DNA of 45,578 nt from Sedimentisphaerales bacterium (lineage in GTDB: Bacteria; Planctomycetota; Phycisphaerae; Sedimentisphaerales; Anaerobacaceae), in assembly GCA_028277585.1 (NCBI GenBank), contig JANQFY010000280.1:1-45578 (forward strand). The letters are read 5' to 3'. This document shows positions 26,093 to 35,765 of the stretch, piece after piece. The position numbers and the translations under genes were made by a program. Position 1 is the stretch's first letter. Each line of letters starts with the position of its first letter. Below the pieces are notes generated by a model. The model was not told the DNA's origin, did no database searches, and saw only the letters and a program-made list of their open reading frames with translations.

Positions 26093-26848
26093 TCAGACAC
26101 ACGCGACCGAAAGCCCCTCGGCCTCCAGTTCCGCCTTGCTCTGCTCGCTCAGTTCGTCGTCTGTAATGATGGATGAAACCTCCTTGAGGGGCAGGATGTG
26201 GGCGAAGCCGGCCTTGCCGTATTTGGACGAATCGGCACAGAGAATGCTCTGCTCGGCCTGGCGGGCCATGTGTTTAACCATTTCGGCGATATCCACCTGG
26301 TGGGCCGTGAATCCCGACCCGAGACTGAAACCATCCGTGCCCAGAAACGCCATTCGCACGTGAAACTGCTCCAGTTGCCTCAGCGCCATCGGACCCACCG
26401 TCGCCTCGCCGGAGGGAAGGAATTGCCCCCCGACGAGAGTCACATGAAGCGAGGGGTTGATGCGGGCGTAGGGCAACAGCAGGGTCGAATTCGTGACGAT
26501 GTGCACATCCCGGCGGCCCAGCAGGAATCGAGGGATCAGGGCAGTCGTCGTCCCGGCGACGATCATGATCTTGTCGCCGTCGCCGACCATTTCGGCGGCC
26601 GCCTTGGCGATGCGGGTCTTGCCCTCAGCCATCGTCTTCTGGCGATCCAGAATGCTCGGATGGAAGGCGGGAATCGCCCCGCCTCGCGTGCGAATGATGT
26701 ACCCGTTCTCGGAGAGCCCCTCCAGATCGCTGCGAATCGTGACCGTCGAGACGTTCAGCCGGTCGCTGATCTGCGAAACCGTGGCGCCGGCATCTTCGGA
26801 GAGGATCCGCAGGATTTCCTTTCTTCTTCCTGAAAGCCTTGCAATCAT
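26093..26848 (-). CDS. DeoR/GlpR family transcriptional regulator
   Basis: A 251-residue regulator. Residues 5-57 form the DeoR helix-turn-helix (R-R-K-E-I-L-R-I-L, then S-T-V-T-I-R-S-D-L). They are followed by the sugar-phosphate sensor domain with R-T-R-G-G-A, V-A-G-T-T-T and V-G-P-M-A. Members bind a phosphorylated sugar intermediate and usually repress adjacent catabolic genes. It is the first gene of the minus-strand run, ending 37 bases before the HzsA-like/SUMF1 gene. It is divergent from the HzsA-like gene at 27057, so it could control both directions. Direct repeats around its start codon are plausible operators. Confidence 0.93.
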   Translation of the reverse strand: MIARLSGRRKEILRILSEDAGATVSQISDRLNVSTVTIRSDLEGLSENGYIIRTRGGAIPAFHPSILDRQKTMAEGKTRIAKAAAEMVGDGDKIMIVAGTTTALIPRFLLGRRDVHIVTNSTLLLPYARINPSLHVTLVGGQFLPSGEATVGPMALRQLEQFHVRMAFLGTDGFSLGSGFTAHQVDIAEMVKHMARQAEQSILCADSSKYGKAGFAHILPLKEVSSIITDDELSEQSKAELEAEGLSVACV

Positions 26849-26889
26849 TATCTAAAACCTTACAATATGCTTTACAATTGCTTTCACAT
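26838..26889. promoter_or_regulatory. Candidate DeoR operator array in divergent spacer
   Basis: Four imperfect direct repeats of the form CTTnCAAT lie at 26838-26845 (inside the first codons), 26859-26866, 26870-26878 and 26881-26889. The last three are about 11-12 bases apart, close to one helical turn. DeoR-family repressors commonly bind short direct repeats of this kind near their own promoter. The rest of the 208-base spacer up to 27056 holds no promoter I can place with confidence. Binding by this DeoR protein is inference. Confidence 0.45.
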
Positions 26890-27056
26890 TAGCTACCATC
26901 GAAGTCGAAAGCAAGCTCTTTCGCGGTGCATTCGAGAAAAAACTCGTCAGATGAGGCCAACTCAAACGCACTTGCGATGATAAGACCGGTATACTGGAGA
27001 CGCAGGCTCGCCGACAGAGCCGCGTCGCAATCGCACAACGAGAAGGGGAACACTGG

Positions 27057-30000
27057 ATGTCCGCATCGCAGCGTCACTGGGCAACGGCGTCTCTTGCGGT
27101 GGCGGTCTGTCTTCTGCAGACCATCGCCCTCGGAGCAAACCAGAACTACCACCGCAAGCAGACCTGGCACGAGACGTTGCTCGCCTGGCACACCGGCACG
27201 AGTCGCCAAGCCCAGGACAGCAGGCCCTCCACGCCAATGCCGAACCTGGGCAAGACCGATTTCACCATGATGGCCTGGATCCAGACCACCGAGGGAGGAA
27301 CGATCCTCGCCAAGGCGCCGGCCGAGGGGAAGTGGGCCGCCCAGGGCAAGACGTTCTTCGTCCGAGGGGGAAAACTCGCTTTGGATATCGGCTGGGTCGG
27401 CGCGGTTGGCTCGAGGGGTCGCGTAGCCGATGGCAAATGGCGCCATGTCGCGCTGGTCGGGCGGGACAACAAGTTCACGTTCTACATCGATGGCAAACCA
27501 AGCGGCGGGGGCTCGCTGAACGGCAAGAGCGACGTCGCCGGGCACTGCTTCAAGATCGGCTACACGAACACGAACTTCCCCGGTCCGTCGGGCTTCCAGG
27601 GTCTCATCGACGAAGTCCGGCTGTTCTCGGTGGCTCTGAGCCAGGATGAAATTGCCGGATATGCCGCCAACCGCATCCCGGCTGAGACGTTCGGCCTGGT
27701 CGGCTACTGGCCTCTCGACGGGGCGCCCGGAGATGCTTCGAACAACGGGAACCACCCGGTCGAGGACACCATCGAAGAATACGTCACTGGCAAGACCGGC
27801 AAAGCCGCCGTCTTCGACGGTTCCGAGCAGATCACGTTCGCCGCGGCCGACGGAAGCGGTATGTTCAAGCCTCTCTGGCGCCTCCTGGAGCGCGACTTCA
27901 CCGACGACGCCTCCCGCGAGCAAATGCAGTGGGAACGGGCCGACGGGATCTGGAGCCGCAACTTCAAGCCGGGCGACTGGCGCGAACTGGCCAAACGCTA
28001 CGCCTACGCATGCCGACGAACGCCGCAGATCGCGGCCAAGGCCAAGACACTCGCGACCAACGCGAGAAGCCCGGAAGCTGTCGATCAGGTGCGACAGCTC
28101 TACTATCAAGCCAAACGCTACGCCCAACTGGATCGCCTGCTCGACGGCGTGAACCTGTACGGATTGCAGACGACGATCGAGAGCCGGATCAAGGATGGCT
28201 GCAAGCACGGCGCGGCCTATCGCCAGCGCTTCGGTGAGATCGAGCAGCGAGTCAAGGGCTGGAAAACGGGCCAGACCTTCGACGCCGTGGCGATCCGCCA
28301 GTTGCAGGCGGATGTCCACGAACTGCGCGAGGACGTCCTGCTAACCGACAATCCCCAGGTGGGCTTCGAGAAGATCGTCTTCGTCAAGCGGTACACGTAT
28401 CAATCGACGCACTACTATACCGACTACATCGATGGGTGCGAGAAGTACGGGGGCAACCTCTGCACGTACGACCTCGCGACCGGCGCGGTCAGAGAGATCG
28501 TCCCCTCCATGCGGCATGGCATCTTCGGACGGTACGATCTGTCCTTCGACGCTCAGCGACTCGTGTTCTCCTGGAAGGAGAAGGAGGGAGTCGGATTCCG
28601 GCTGTATGAAGTGAACGTCGACGGGACCGGCCTGCGTCAATTGACGTTCCCGCCGGCCGACGAGCAGGCCCGCATCGACAAGTACTGGCTGAGCAACATG
28701 AAATCCTGGGCGGGGCGACGAATCGCGTATCGCCACCACACCGACGATATGGACCCATGCTATTTGCCCGACGGCGGGATCGCCTTCATCTCCACGCGTT
28801 GCGAGTACGGCACCCTCTGCGACGGGCCCGACTACTTCACCACAACGGTGATGTACCGCATCGATGGCGATGGCCAGAACATGGTCAAGCTCTCCAACAG
28901 CGCCCTAAGCGAGAGCTATCCGAGCGTCATGGCTGACGGACGCATCCTCTACACCCGTTGGGAATACGTCGACAAAGGCGCCGTCTCGACCAAGTGCCTC
29001 TGGGCGATGTATCCGGACGGGTCCAAGTCGGTGGAGTTGTACGGCAACGACATCGTCATCCCCTCGGCGTTCATTCAGGGACGCAGCATACCGGGCGCCA
29101 ACAACCAGTTCGTGGTGTTGGGCGGGCCGCACTGCTGCCCGATGAACGGGATTGGTACGGTGATCCGACTCGACTTGAACCACAATTACCGCACGGAAAC
29201 CCCGATGACGCACATCACGCCCTATGTGCGGATGACCGAGTCGGGGCACGGCGGATTCCGCCAACTGCGCGACGGCAAGTGGGTGGTCGATTTGAACGGC
29301 CCGTTGTTCATCGATCCCTTCCCACTCTCGGAGAAGCTGTTCCTCGTCTCGCAGAACCTCGAGCGTCTGTGGCGCGAGTTCGACGCGTGGGACCTGTACG
29401 TGCTGGACGAATCGGGCTCGGGCGTGCTGATTTACGACGATCCGGAATTCTCATGCTATCAGCCCATTCCGCTGCGGGCTCGATCCAAACCGCCCGTGCT
29501 GGCCAGCGCCGAGGAGCCCGACCTGGCGCAGCAAGGCCTGGCCGAAATCATCGTCACGGATATCTACAGCGGCCTGGAGGGCATCAAGCGGGGCGAAGTG
29601 AAGTACATCCGCGTCAACGAGCAGGTCCCCCGACCCTGGGGGGCGCGGCGGCGTTGGAGCGGCGACGTCTACGATCAGCAGCACGCGTGCGTGACGAAGA
29701 ACACGCATCTGGGCCTGAAGGTCCAGCATGGCATCGTTCCGGTTTATGAGGATGGGTCGGCCCACTTCGTCGTCCCGGCCGACAAGAGCATCTTCTTCCA
29801 GGTGCTCGACGAGAATTTCATGGAGCTGCAACGCGAGCGGACGTTCGTGAACTACCGCCCGGGCGAAACCCGCGCCTGCGTGGGCTGTCACGAGCGCAAT
29901 ATCGACGCGGCGCCGCTGGGTGAAAAGCTGCCCTTGGCGCTGCTCACTGGGCCGGACAAACCGGGCCCCCAGCCGGGCGAAAAGACCGGGGCGCGACCTC

Positions 30001-30449
30001 TGCACTACGCCGCAGACGTCCAACCCGTCCTGGATAAGCATTGCATCCGCTGTCACAGCGGCGCCGAGCCCGAGGGGGATCTGGACCTGACGGGGACGCC
30101 CACGACACATTTCAGCCGATCCTATGAGAACATCCTGGACCGTGATCTGATCCCGGTGATCGGCGAGAACCATCCGAAGTGGGGCAACATCCACTACCTA
30201 CCTCCCAAGTCGCTCGGCTCGCACGCCAGCAAGCTGATCGCCCACCTGCAGAAGGGTCATCAGGATATCAAGCTGACCACCGAAGAGATGGTCCGGCTGA
30301 CCACGTGGGTGGACTCGAACGGTCAATTCTACGGCTCGTACTACGGCCGACGCAATACGAGGTACAAGGACCATCCAAACTTCCGACCCGTGCCGAAGTT
30401 CGAGGAGGCGATCGCCGCCTTGCCGCCGTTGCCCGAGGAGAAACGTTAG
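27057..30449 (+). CDS. HzsA-like dihaem protein with N-terminal LamG domain
   Basis: A 1130-residue exported protein with a signal in residues 1-27. Residues about 65-205 form a laminin G/concanavalin-type jelly roll (F-T-M-M-A-W-I-Q-T, then L-I-D-E-V-R-L-F). A shorter second start of such a fold follows (V-G-Y-W-P-L-D-G). After a helical segment comes the propeller region beginning K-I-V-F-V-K-R-Y-T-Y. The haem sites are C-V-G-C-H at 941-945 and C-I-R-C-H at 996-1000. The family is hydrazine synthase alpha-like; the jelly rolls suggest glycan or surface binding. It is the first of three tandem HzsA-like genes and lies opposite the DeoR gene. AGAAGGGG precedes the ATG. Confidence 0.85.
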   Translation: MSASQRHWATASLAVAVCLLQTIALGANQNYHRKQTWHETLLAWHTGTSRQAQDSRPSTPMPNLGKTDFTMMAWIQTTEGGTILAKAPAEGKWAAQGKTFFVRGGKLALDIGWVGAVGSRGRVADGKWRHVALVGRDNKFTFYIDGKPSGGGSLNGKSDVAGHCFKIGYTNTNFPGPSGFQGLIDEVRLFSVALSQDEIAGYAANRIPAETFGLVGYWPLDGAPGDASNNGNHPVEDTIEEYVTGKTGKAAVFDGSEQITFAAADGSGMFKPLWRLLERDFTDDASREQMQWERADGIWSRNFKPGDWRELAKRYAYACRRTPQIAAKAKTLATNARSPEAVDQVRQLYYQAKRYAQLDRLLDGVNLYGLQTTIESRIKDGCKHGAAYRQRFGEIEQRVKGWKTGQTFDAVAIRQLQADVHELREDVLLTDNPQVGFEKIVFVKRYTYQSTHYYTDYIDGCEKYGGNLCTYDLATGAVREIVPSMRHGIFGRYDLSFDAQRLVFSWKEKEGVGFRLYEVNVDGTGLRQLTFPPADEQARIDKYWLSNMKSWAGRRIAYRHHTDDMDPCYLPDGGIAFISTRCEYGTLCDGPDYFTTTVMYRIDGDGQNMVKLSNSALSESYPSVMADGRILYTRWEYVDKGAVSTKCLWAMYPDGSKSVELYGNDIVIPSAFIQGRSIPGANNQFVVLGGPHCCPMNGIGTVIRLDLNHNYRTETPMTHITPYVRMTESGHGGFRQLRDGKWVVDLNGPLFIDPFPLSEKLFLVSQNLERLWREFDAWDLYVLDESGSGVLIYDDPEFSCYQPIPLRARSKPPVLASAEEPDLAQQGLAEIIVTDIYSGLEGIKRGEVKYIRVNEQVPRPWGARRRWSGDVYDQQHACVTKNTHLGLKVQHGIVPVYEDGSAHFVVPADKSIFFQVLDENFMELQRERTFVNYRPGETRACVGCHERNIDAAPLGEKLPLALLTGPDKPGPQPGEKTGARPLHYAADVQPVLDKHCIRCHSGAEPEGDLDLTGTPTTHFSRSYENILDRDLIPVIGENHPKWGNIHYLPPKSLGSHASKLIAHLQKGHQDIKLTTEEMVRLTTWVDSNGQFYGSYYGRRNTRYKDHPNFRPVPKFEEAIAALPPLPEEKR

Positions 30450-30490
30450 GAACCGCCGGCCCGGAGAACAGGGCCCCAAGGAACCCAAGT

Positions 30491-32662
30491 ATGAGATATG
30501 CCGTCTGCCTTGCCGGGGTAGCATGTTCCCTCTGCGCCATCGCGGTAGGGAACGCCAGTGAATTCGACGCGCGAGACGCGGTGGGCGTCGACAAGTTGGT
30601 CTTCGTCAAACGGTTCACCTATCATTCGAGCCATTTCTACACCGATTTCATCGATGGGTGCGGCCGCTACGGAGGGAACCTGTGCGTCCTCGATCTGAGG
30701 ACGGGCAAGGTCGCAGACCTGATCCCGGAGATGAAGGACGGCATCTTCGGGCGCTTCGATCTGCACTTCGACGCCAACAAGATCGTGTTCGACTGGAAGA
30801 AAGCCCCGCGCGAGGGGTTCCGAATCTTCGAGATCGATATCGACCCGATCACGGGCCGGCGGACGGGCGAGGCGCGCCAGTTGACATTCCCGCCGGCTGA
30901 TGAAGAGGAGCGCATCAAGAAGTACGACAACCACAAGAACGGCGGCACCGCGCGGATGTACTTCCACCAGACCGACGATATGCACCCGTGCTATCTGCCC
31001 GATGGGGGGATCGTCTTCACCTCCACGCGCTGCGAATACGGCACGCTCTGCGACGCGCCGGACAACCTCTCGACGGCGGTCCTGCACCGCATCGACGGCG
31101 ACGGCGGGAATATGCAGCAACTGACGAACAGTCCGGTCAGCGAGTTCTCCCCCTCAGTCATGGAGGATGGACGCGTTCTGTACACCCGCTGGGAATATGT
31201 CGACAAGGGGCAGCTCGGCGTCAAGTGCCTCTGGGCGATGCGTCCGGATGGATCGGGGACCGCTGAGATCTACGGCAATGACATCACATTCCCGCCGACG
31301 TTCCTGCACGGGCGTCAGATCCCGGGCCAGAGCAACAAGTTTGTCATGCTCGGGACGCCCCACTATCCTCAAAGCGGTATTGGCACCGTCATTCGGATCG
31401 ACACGACGAAAGACATCCGCACCCGCGCCCCGATGACCTACATCACGCCCCACGTTGATATCCGTCAGGAACCGGGCTGGAACCATTTCGAGAACGGTAA
31501 GTGGCGCAAGCACACGCGCGGGCCGCTCTACATGGACCCCTTCCCACTATCCGAGGACCGCTTCCTGGTCGCCTACAATCCGGACAAGGAATGGGACCAC
31601 CCCAGAGCCTATGATCTCTATCTGATCGACAAAGGGGGCGCGCACGAGAAGGTCTACGTCGACCGGAAGATCTCGTGCTGGCAACCGACTCCACTGAAGG
31701 CCCGAGAGAAACCGCCCGTGATTCCGAGCATGCCGGACAAGGAACTGGCGAAGAAGAACCTGGCAGTCTGCTTCGTCCAGGACATCTACCGGGGCATGGA
31801 AGGCATCAAGCGGGGCGAGGTCAAGTACATCCGCGTGATGGAGCAGATCCCGCGCCCCTGGGACTGCCGGCGGTTCTGGGACGATGTCGCCCACACCGAC
31901 CTGGTCAGCGCGAATACGGCGCTGGCCGCCAAGGCGATGCACGGCATTGTACCGGTCTACGAAGACGGCTCGGCCCATTTCTACGTGCCGGCCGATCGGA
32001 ACATCTACTTCCAGGCGCTGGATGAGAACTTCATGGAACTCCAGCGCGAGCGGACCTATGTCAACTACCGCCCGGGTGAACGGCGGTCGTGCGTGGGCTG
32101 TCACGAGAAGCCGAGCGACCTGCCCCCGACCGGAGGCACCGCCATCGCGATGGCCAAGACGCCCGTCATGCCGGGCCCTCAGCCGGGCGATACGACGGGC
32201 CAGCAGGTGATCCACTTCCCGTCCTACGTCCAGCCCGTTCTGGACAGACACTGCATCAAATGCCATGGCGCCGACGACCCAGCCGACGATCTGGACCTGA
32301 CCGGCGCCCTAACGGAGGTCTTCAGCCGCTCCTATGAGAACATCCTGGAACGCGATCTGGTGGTGACCTATCGCGAGGCCTCCGACTGGGAGGGAACGCC
32401 CTACGCGCCCCCGAAAACGATCGGCTCGCACGCCAGTGGACTCATCAAGGCGCTCCGCGAAGGCGAGCAGCATAAGGACCTGAATCTGCCGATCGCCGAT
32501 TTCGCCCGTCTGGCGACCTGGGTCGACGCCAGCGGCGTGTATTACGGCTCCTATTGGGGCCGTCGCTTGCTGGAATACCGGGACCACCCGAACTTCCGGC
32601 CGGTCCCGACCTTCTCCGAAGCGATCAGCACGGTCAACCCGCTGCCCGTTGACAAACGGTAA
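30491..32662 (+). CDS. HzsA-like dihaem protein, minimal form
   Basis: A 723-residue exported protein with signal M-R-Y-A-V-C-L-A-G and cleavage near G-N-A-S. It is the shortest of the six family members: it lacks an extra N-terminal binding domain and starts almost directly with the propeller region K-L-V-F-V-K-R-F-T-Y. Haem sites are C-V-G-C-H at 534-538 and C-I-K-C-H at 588-592. Long stretches match the gene just upstream (for example H-P-C-Y-L-P-D-G-G-I and the F-M-E-L-Q-R-E-R-T segment), which indicates tandem duplication. The ATG has AAGGAA eight bases upstream and lies 41 bases after the previous stop. Its reaction is unknown. Confidence 0.87.
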   Translation: MRYAVCLAGVACSLCAIAVGNASEFDARDAVGVDKLVFVKRFTYHSSHFYTDFIDGCGRYGGNLCVLDLRTGKVADLIPEMKDGIFGRFDLHFDANKIVFDWKKAPREGFRIFEIDIDPITGRRTGEARQLTFPPADEEERIKKYDNHKNGGTARMYFHQTDDMHPCYLPDGGIVFTSTRCEYGTLCDAPDNLSTAVLHRIDGDGGNMQQLTNSPVSEFSPSVMEDGRVLYTRWEYVDKGQLGVKCLWAMRPDGSGTAEIYGNDITFPPTFLHGRQIPGQSNKFVMLGTPHYPQSGIGTVIRIDTTKDIRTRAPMTYITPHVDIRQEPGWNHFENGKWRKHTRGPLYMDPFPLSEDRFLVAYNPDKEWDHPRAYDLYLIDKGGAHEKVYVDRKISCWQPTPLKAREKPPVIPSMPDKELAKKNLAVCFVQDIYRGMEGIKRGEVKYIRVMEQIPRPWDCRRFWDDVAHTDLVSANTALAAKAMHGIVPVYEDGSAHFYVPADRNIYFQALDENFMELQRERTYVNYRPGERRSCVGCHEKPSDLPPTGGTAIAMAKTPVMPGPQPGDTTGQQVIHFPSYVQPVLDRHCIKCHGADDPADDLDLTGALTEVFSRSYENILERDLVVTYREASDWEGTPYAPPKTIGSHASGLIKALREGEQHKDLNLPIADFARLATWVDASGVYYGSYWGRRLLEYRDHPNFRPVPTFSEAISTVNPLPVDKR

Positions 32663-32699
32663 GGCGATACGATAGAAGTGGATAATGAAGGTAGACAGG

Positions 32700-32716
32700 A
32701 TGGGCGCGCAGCCCAT
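32700..32716 (+). repeat. Small hairpin between two HzsA-like genes
   Basis: ATGGGC and GCCCAT pair around a GCGCA loop in the 98-base spacer before the third tandem HzsA-like gene. No T-run follows, so it is at best a weak attenuating or stability element. Confidence 0.3.
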
Positions 32717-32760
32717 GCGGTTCTCTTTGTGGGTCACACAATAGAAAGCGAGTGGTACAT

Positions 32761-35646
32761 ATGGTCGCAAGACATTCGATCGGGCGGGTGATGATGGTGG
32801 TCCTGGCGCTGCAGATCGCGGCTCTGGGCGCTACGAAGACGGTGAAGGTCAAGACCGCCGCCGACAGTGAAGCCAGGGGCTATGAAGCCTACCGAGCCAT
32901 GGATGGGAATCCTCACACCATGTGGCACTCGCTCTTCGGTTCGAGCGATCCCGGCCATCCGCACGAACTCGTGATCGACCTGGGCCAGTCGCGCGGCATC
33001 TCGGGCTTCGCGTACCTGCCCCGCTCCGGCGGAGGCAACGGCACGATCAAGGACTTCGAGTTCTATCTCAGCGAGGACGCCAAGGAGTTCGGTCGCCCCG
33101 TCGCCAAGGGAGCGTTCGCCAAACGCAACGGCGAGAACGTCGTGCGATTCAACAGGCCGGTTAAAGGACGCTACGTCAAACTCAGGGCCCTCTCGGAGGT
33201 CAGTGGTCGTCCCTGGACGTCGATCGCCGAACTGCGCCTTCTCTCCAAGGGCGTCAACTTCACAACGGATGAGGCCTCCGGGATGATCTTCGACTCGCCC
33301 AAGACCGAAATGGAGATGCAGTACGAGACGATCCGGCGGGACATCCAGAACCGCCAGCGGATCGCCCAGTACGTCGATCAGGTCTTCCACATCGAGGCGC
33401 TGATCCACGACTCGGACCGCGATCCGCTCGACGTGGTCCTGCGCCGCACCACCGCTTTGCTCAACGACATCACGTCAATGGCTGCGGCGCCGAATCTCAG
33501 GGCGCTGGGCGGCCAACTGAAGAAGCTCAAGAAAGCCTGCGCCGGCGCGCCCGTCACGAACACCGAGAAGCGCTTCAAGCTGTTCAAGAAAGCGTGCGAG
33601 CTGCGCCGAAAGATCGCGCTGTCCAACCCCCTGCTGGACTTTGACAAGATCCTGTTCATCAAGCGCCATCGCGCGACGTTCAACCACATGTGCGATCAGT
33701 ACTACGGCATCAACGTTCTGCCGGGCGGCGGAATCTACGTGCTCAGCGATCCCTTTGGCCAGAACCCGAAGGCGCGCAACGTCCTGGCCGACTCGGTCGT
33801 CCAGACCGGCCGCTTGAAGGGCCAGAAACTCCTGGACGGATCTGTCCTTTCGCCCGACCTTTCCTATGACGGCAGAGAGATCGTATTCGCCTACGTCGAG
33901 TGCAAAGGCGATCGCGAACACCGCCACCATACCGATCCGAGTCGAGGTCACTGGCACGAGCAGCGCTGCTATCACCTCTTCAAGGTCAACGTCGACGGGA
34001 CGGGCCTTCAGCAACTGACCGACGGCACCTGGAACGACTTCGATCCCTGCTGGATGCCCAGCGGGCGCGTCGCGTTCATCACCGAGCGGCGCGGCGGGTA
34101 CCTCCGTTGCGGCCGGGTTTGCCCGACCTACACCCTGTTCGACATGAAAGCCGACGGCAGTGACATTCGCTGCCTGAGCCCCCACGAGACCAACGAATGG
34201 CACCCCAGCGTGACTAATGACGGGCGGATCATCTACACGCGTTGGGACTATGTGGATCGCCATGGGTGCACGGCGCATCTGCCTTGGATCACGACCGCCG
34301 ACGGGCGCGACGCCCGAGCCGTGCACGGCAACTTCGCGCCGCGAGAACTGCGGGCGGATATGGAACTGGACTGTCGCGCGATTCCCGCCTCGCACAGATT
34401 CGTCGCGACGGGCGCCCCCCACCACGGCCAATCGTTCGGCTCGTTGATCACGTTCGACCCGCACATCGAGGACGACGACGCGATGGGGCCGGTCAAGCGG
34501 CTGACGCCCGAGATCGACTTCCCGGAAACCCAGAGGGAGGGCGCTCAGGTCTACGGAACGCCTTGGCCCTTGAGCGAGAAATACCACCTCTGCGTCTATG
34601 ATCCAACGATGCTTCCCGGCTTGGGCCGGCAAGGCAGGGGTCACGTCCGGGGCAACTACGGCATCTACCTGGTCGACGCGTTCGGCAACAAGGAGTTGAT
34701 CTACCGCGATCCCGATATCGCGTGCCAGAATCCGACCCCCTTGCGAGCGCGGCCCAAGCCGCCCGTGATGCCCGAGGAATCGATTCGCGTGGCCGCCGAT
34801 GAGCCGGCCGAGGCGACCCTGGCCCTGATCAACGTGTACGACAGCCTCAGGTCCTGGCCCGAAGAGATGAAGATCAAGGCTCTGCGAGTCTATCAGATCC
34901 TTCCGATGTCGGTGCCCTCGGGAGCGCCGCCCCACGAGACGAGCCTGCGAGAGCCAACCGCCGGGGATTCGGTCGTGCTGGCTCGCTACGTCCTGGGCAC
35001 CGTGCCCGTCGCCGAGGATGGCAGCGCCCATTTCACCGTCCCGGCGCGACGCGAGCTGTTCTTCCAGGCGCTGGATGAGAAGGGACTGGCGGTCCAGTCC
35101 ATGAGGTCCGCCACTTATCTGCAACCCGGCGAGCGACTGGTCTGTCAGGGTTGTCATGAACCACGACACCGGGCGCCGGAAGCGCCGAAGCAGGTTCCGC
35201 TGGCGCTGCAACGCGAACCCTCACGGCTCAAGCCCGACGTCGACGGCACGAACCCGTTCAGCTATCCGCGTCTGGTCCAACCCGTCCTCGACAAGCACTG
35301 CGTCGCCTGTCACGCGGAGAATCCTGGGAAAGCGCCGCGGCTGGACCGCGAGGTTGTGGTCAAGGGGCGCCAGAAATGGTACGCGTCCTATCACAGCCTG
35401 GCTAAGGACTATGGTTTCTGGTCCTACGGCGAGCGCTTCCGCACCATCCCGGGCCAGTTCGGCGCCCGCGCGTCAAAGCTATACAAGCACCTGAAGGATG
35501 GACACCACGACGTCAAGCTCACGGAAGAAGAGATGCATCGCATCACCGTCTGGCTCGACTCGTGTTCGATCTTCTACGGCGTGTACGAAGAGGAAGGCGG
35601 CATCGCCCAGCTCGAAGGCAAGGTCGTCTACCCCACGTTGGAATAG
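32761..35646 (+). CDS. HzsA-like dihaem protein with N-terminal F5/8 discoidin domain
   Basis: A 961-residue exported protein with a signal in residues 1-24. Residues about 28-160 are an F5/8 type C (discoidin) module (Y-R-A-M-D-G-N-P-H-T-M-W-H-S, then V-I-D-L-G, then V-K-L-R-A). Such domains bind sugars or surfaces. A helical segment (about 180-290) precedes the propeller region, which has K-V-N-V-D-G-T-G-L-Q-Q-L-T. Haem sites are C-Q-G-C-H at 795-799 and C-V-A-C-H at 847-851. Within the family it is closest to the protein at 7741-10089 (shared R-R-G-G-Y/F and S-M-R-S-A-T-Y-L-Q-P-G-E-R). The ATG at 32761 is chosen over a GTG three codons earlier; the ribosome site is weak. Confidence 0.86.
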   Translation: MVARHSIGRVMMVVLALQIAALGATKTVKVKTAADSEARGYEAYRAMDGNPHTMWHSLFGSSDPGHPHELVIDLGQSRGISGFAYLPRSGGGNGTIKDFEFYLSEDAKEFGRPVAKGAFAKRNGENVVRFNRPVKGRYVKLRALSEVSGRPWTSIAELRLLSKGVNFTTDEASGMIFDSPKTEMEMQYETIRRDIQNRQRIAQYVDQVFHIEALIHDSDRDPLDVVLRRTTALLNDITSMAAAPNLRALGGQLKKLKKACAGAPVTNTEKRFKLFKKACELRRKIALSNPLLDFDKILFIKRHRATFNHMCDQYYGINVLPGGGIYVLSDPFGQNPKARNVLADSVVQTGRLKGQKLLDGSVLSPDLSYDGREIVFAYVECKGDREHRHHTDPSRGHWHEQRCYHLFKVNVDGTGLQQLTDGTWNDFDPCWMPSGRVAFITERRGGYLRCGRVCPTYTLFDMKADGSDIRCLSPHETNEWHPSVTNDGRIIYTRWDYVDRHGCTAHLPWITTADGRDARAVHGNFAPRELRADMELDCRAIPASHRFVATGAPHHGQSFGSLITFDPHIEDDDAMGPVKRLTPEIDFPETQREGAQVYGTPWPLSEKYHLCVYDPTMLPGLGRQGRGHVRGNYGIYLVDAFGNKELIYRDPDIACQNPTPLRARPKPPVMPEESIRVAADEPAEATLALINVYDSLRSWPEEMKIKALRVYQILPMSVPSGAPPHETSLREPTAGDSVVLARYVLGTVPVAEDGSAHFTVPARRELFFQALDEKGLAVQSMRSATYLQPGERLVCQGCHEPRHRAPEAPKQVPLALQREPSRLKPDVDGTNPFSYPRLVQPVLDKHCVACHAENPGKAPRLDREVVVKGRQKWYASYHSLAKDYGFWSYGERFRTIPGQFGARASKLYKHLKDGHHDVKLTEEEMHRITVWLDSCSIFYGVYEEEGGIAQLEGKVVYPTLE

Positions 35647-35664
35647 GCTTCGAGGCCCACAACC

Positions 35665-35746
35665 GTAGGGTGGGTCCTTGACCCACGCGGTTCGGCAACG
35701 CAACGGTCCACGGCGCGGTGGGTTGAGAACCCACCCTACCATTGGC
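35665..35746. repeat. REP family A, copy 1
   Basis: About 82 bases in the gap between convergent genes. Two seven-base hairpins, GTGGGTC-CTT-GACCCAC and GTGGGTT-GAG-AACCCAC, are arranged head to head. They are enclosed by GTAGGG and CCCTAC, and the copy ends with CCATTGG. The other three copies are at 41257, 42471 and 44140. The position between two stop codons suits a bidirectional transcription end or a DNA structural element. Confidence 0.9.
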
Positions 35747-35765
35747 TCTGGAATAGGCCGAAAGA

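Noticed and set aside
33475..35211. A 578-codon open frame on the minus strand
   Set aside because: It is antisense to the HzsA-like/discoidin gene and has no family features. Similar long antisense frames at 24172-25590 and 26889-28319 were rejected for the same reason.
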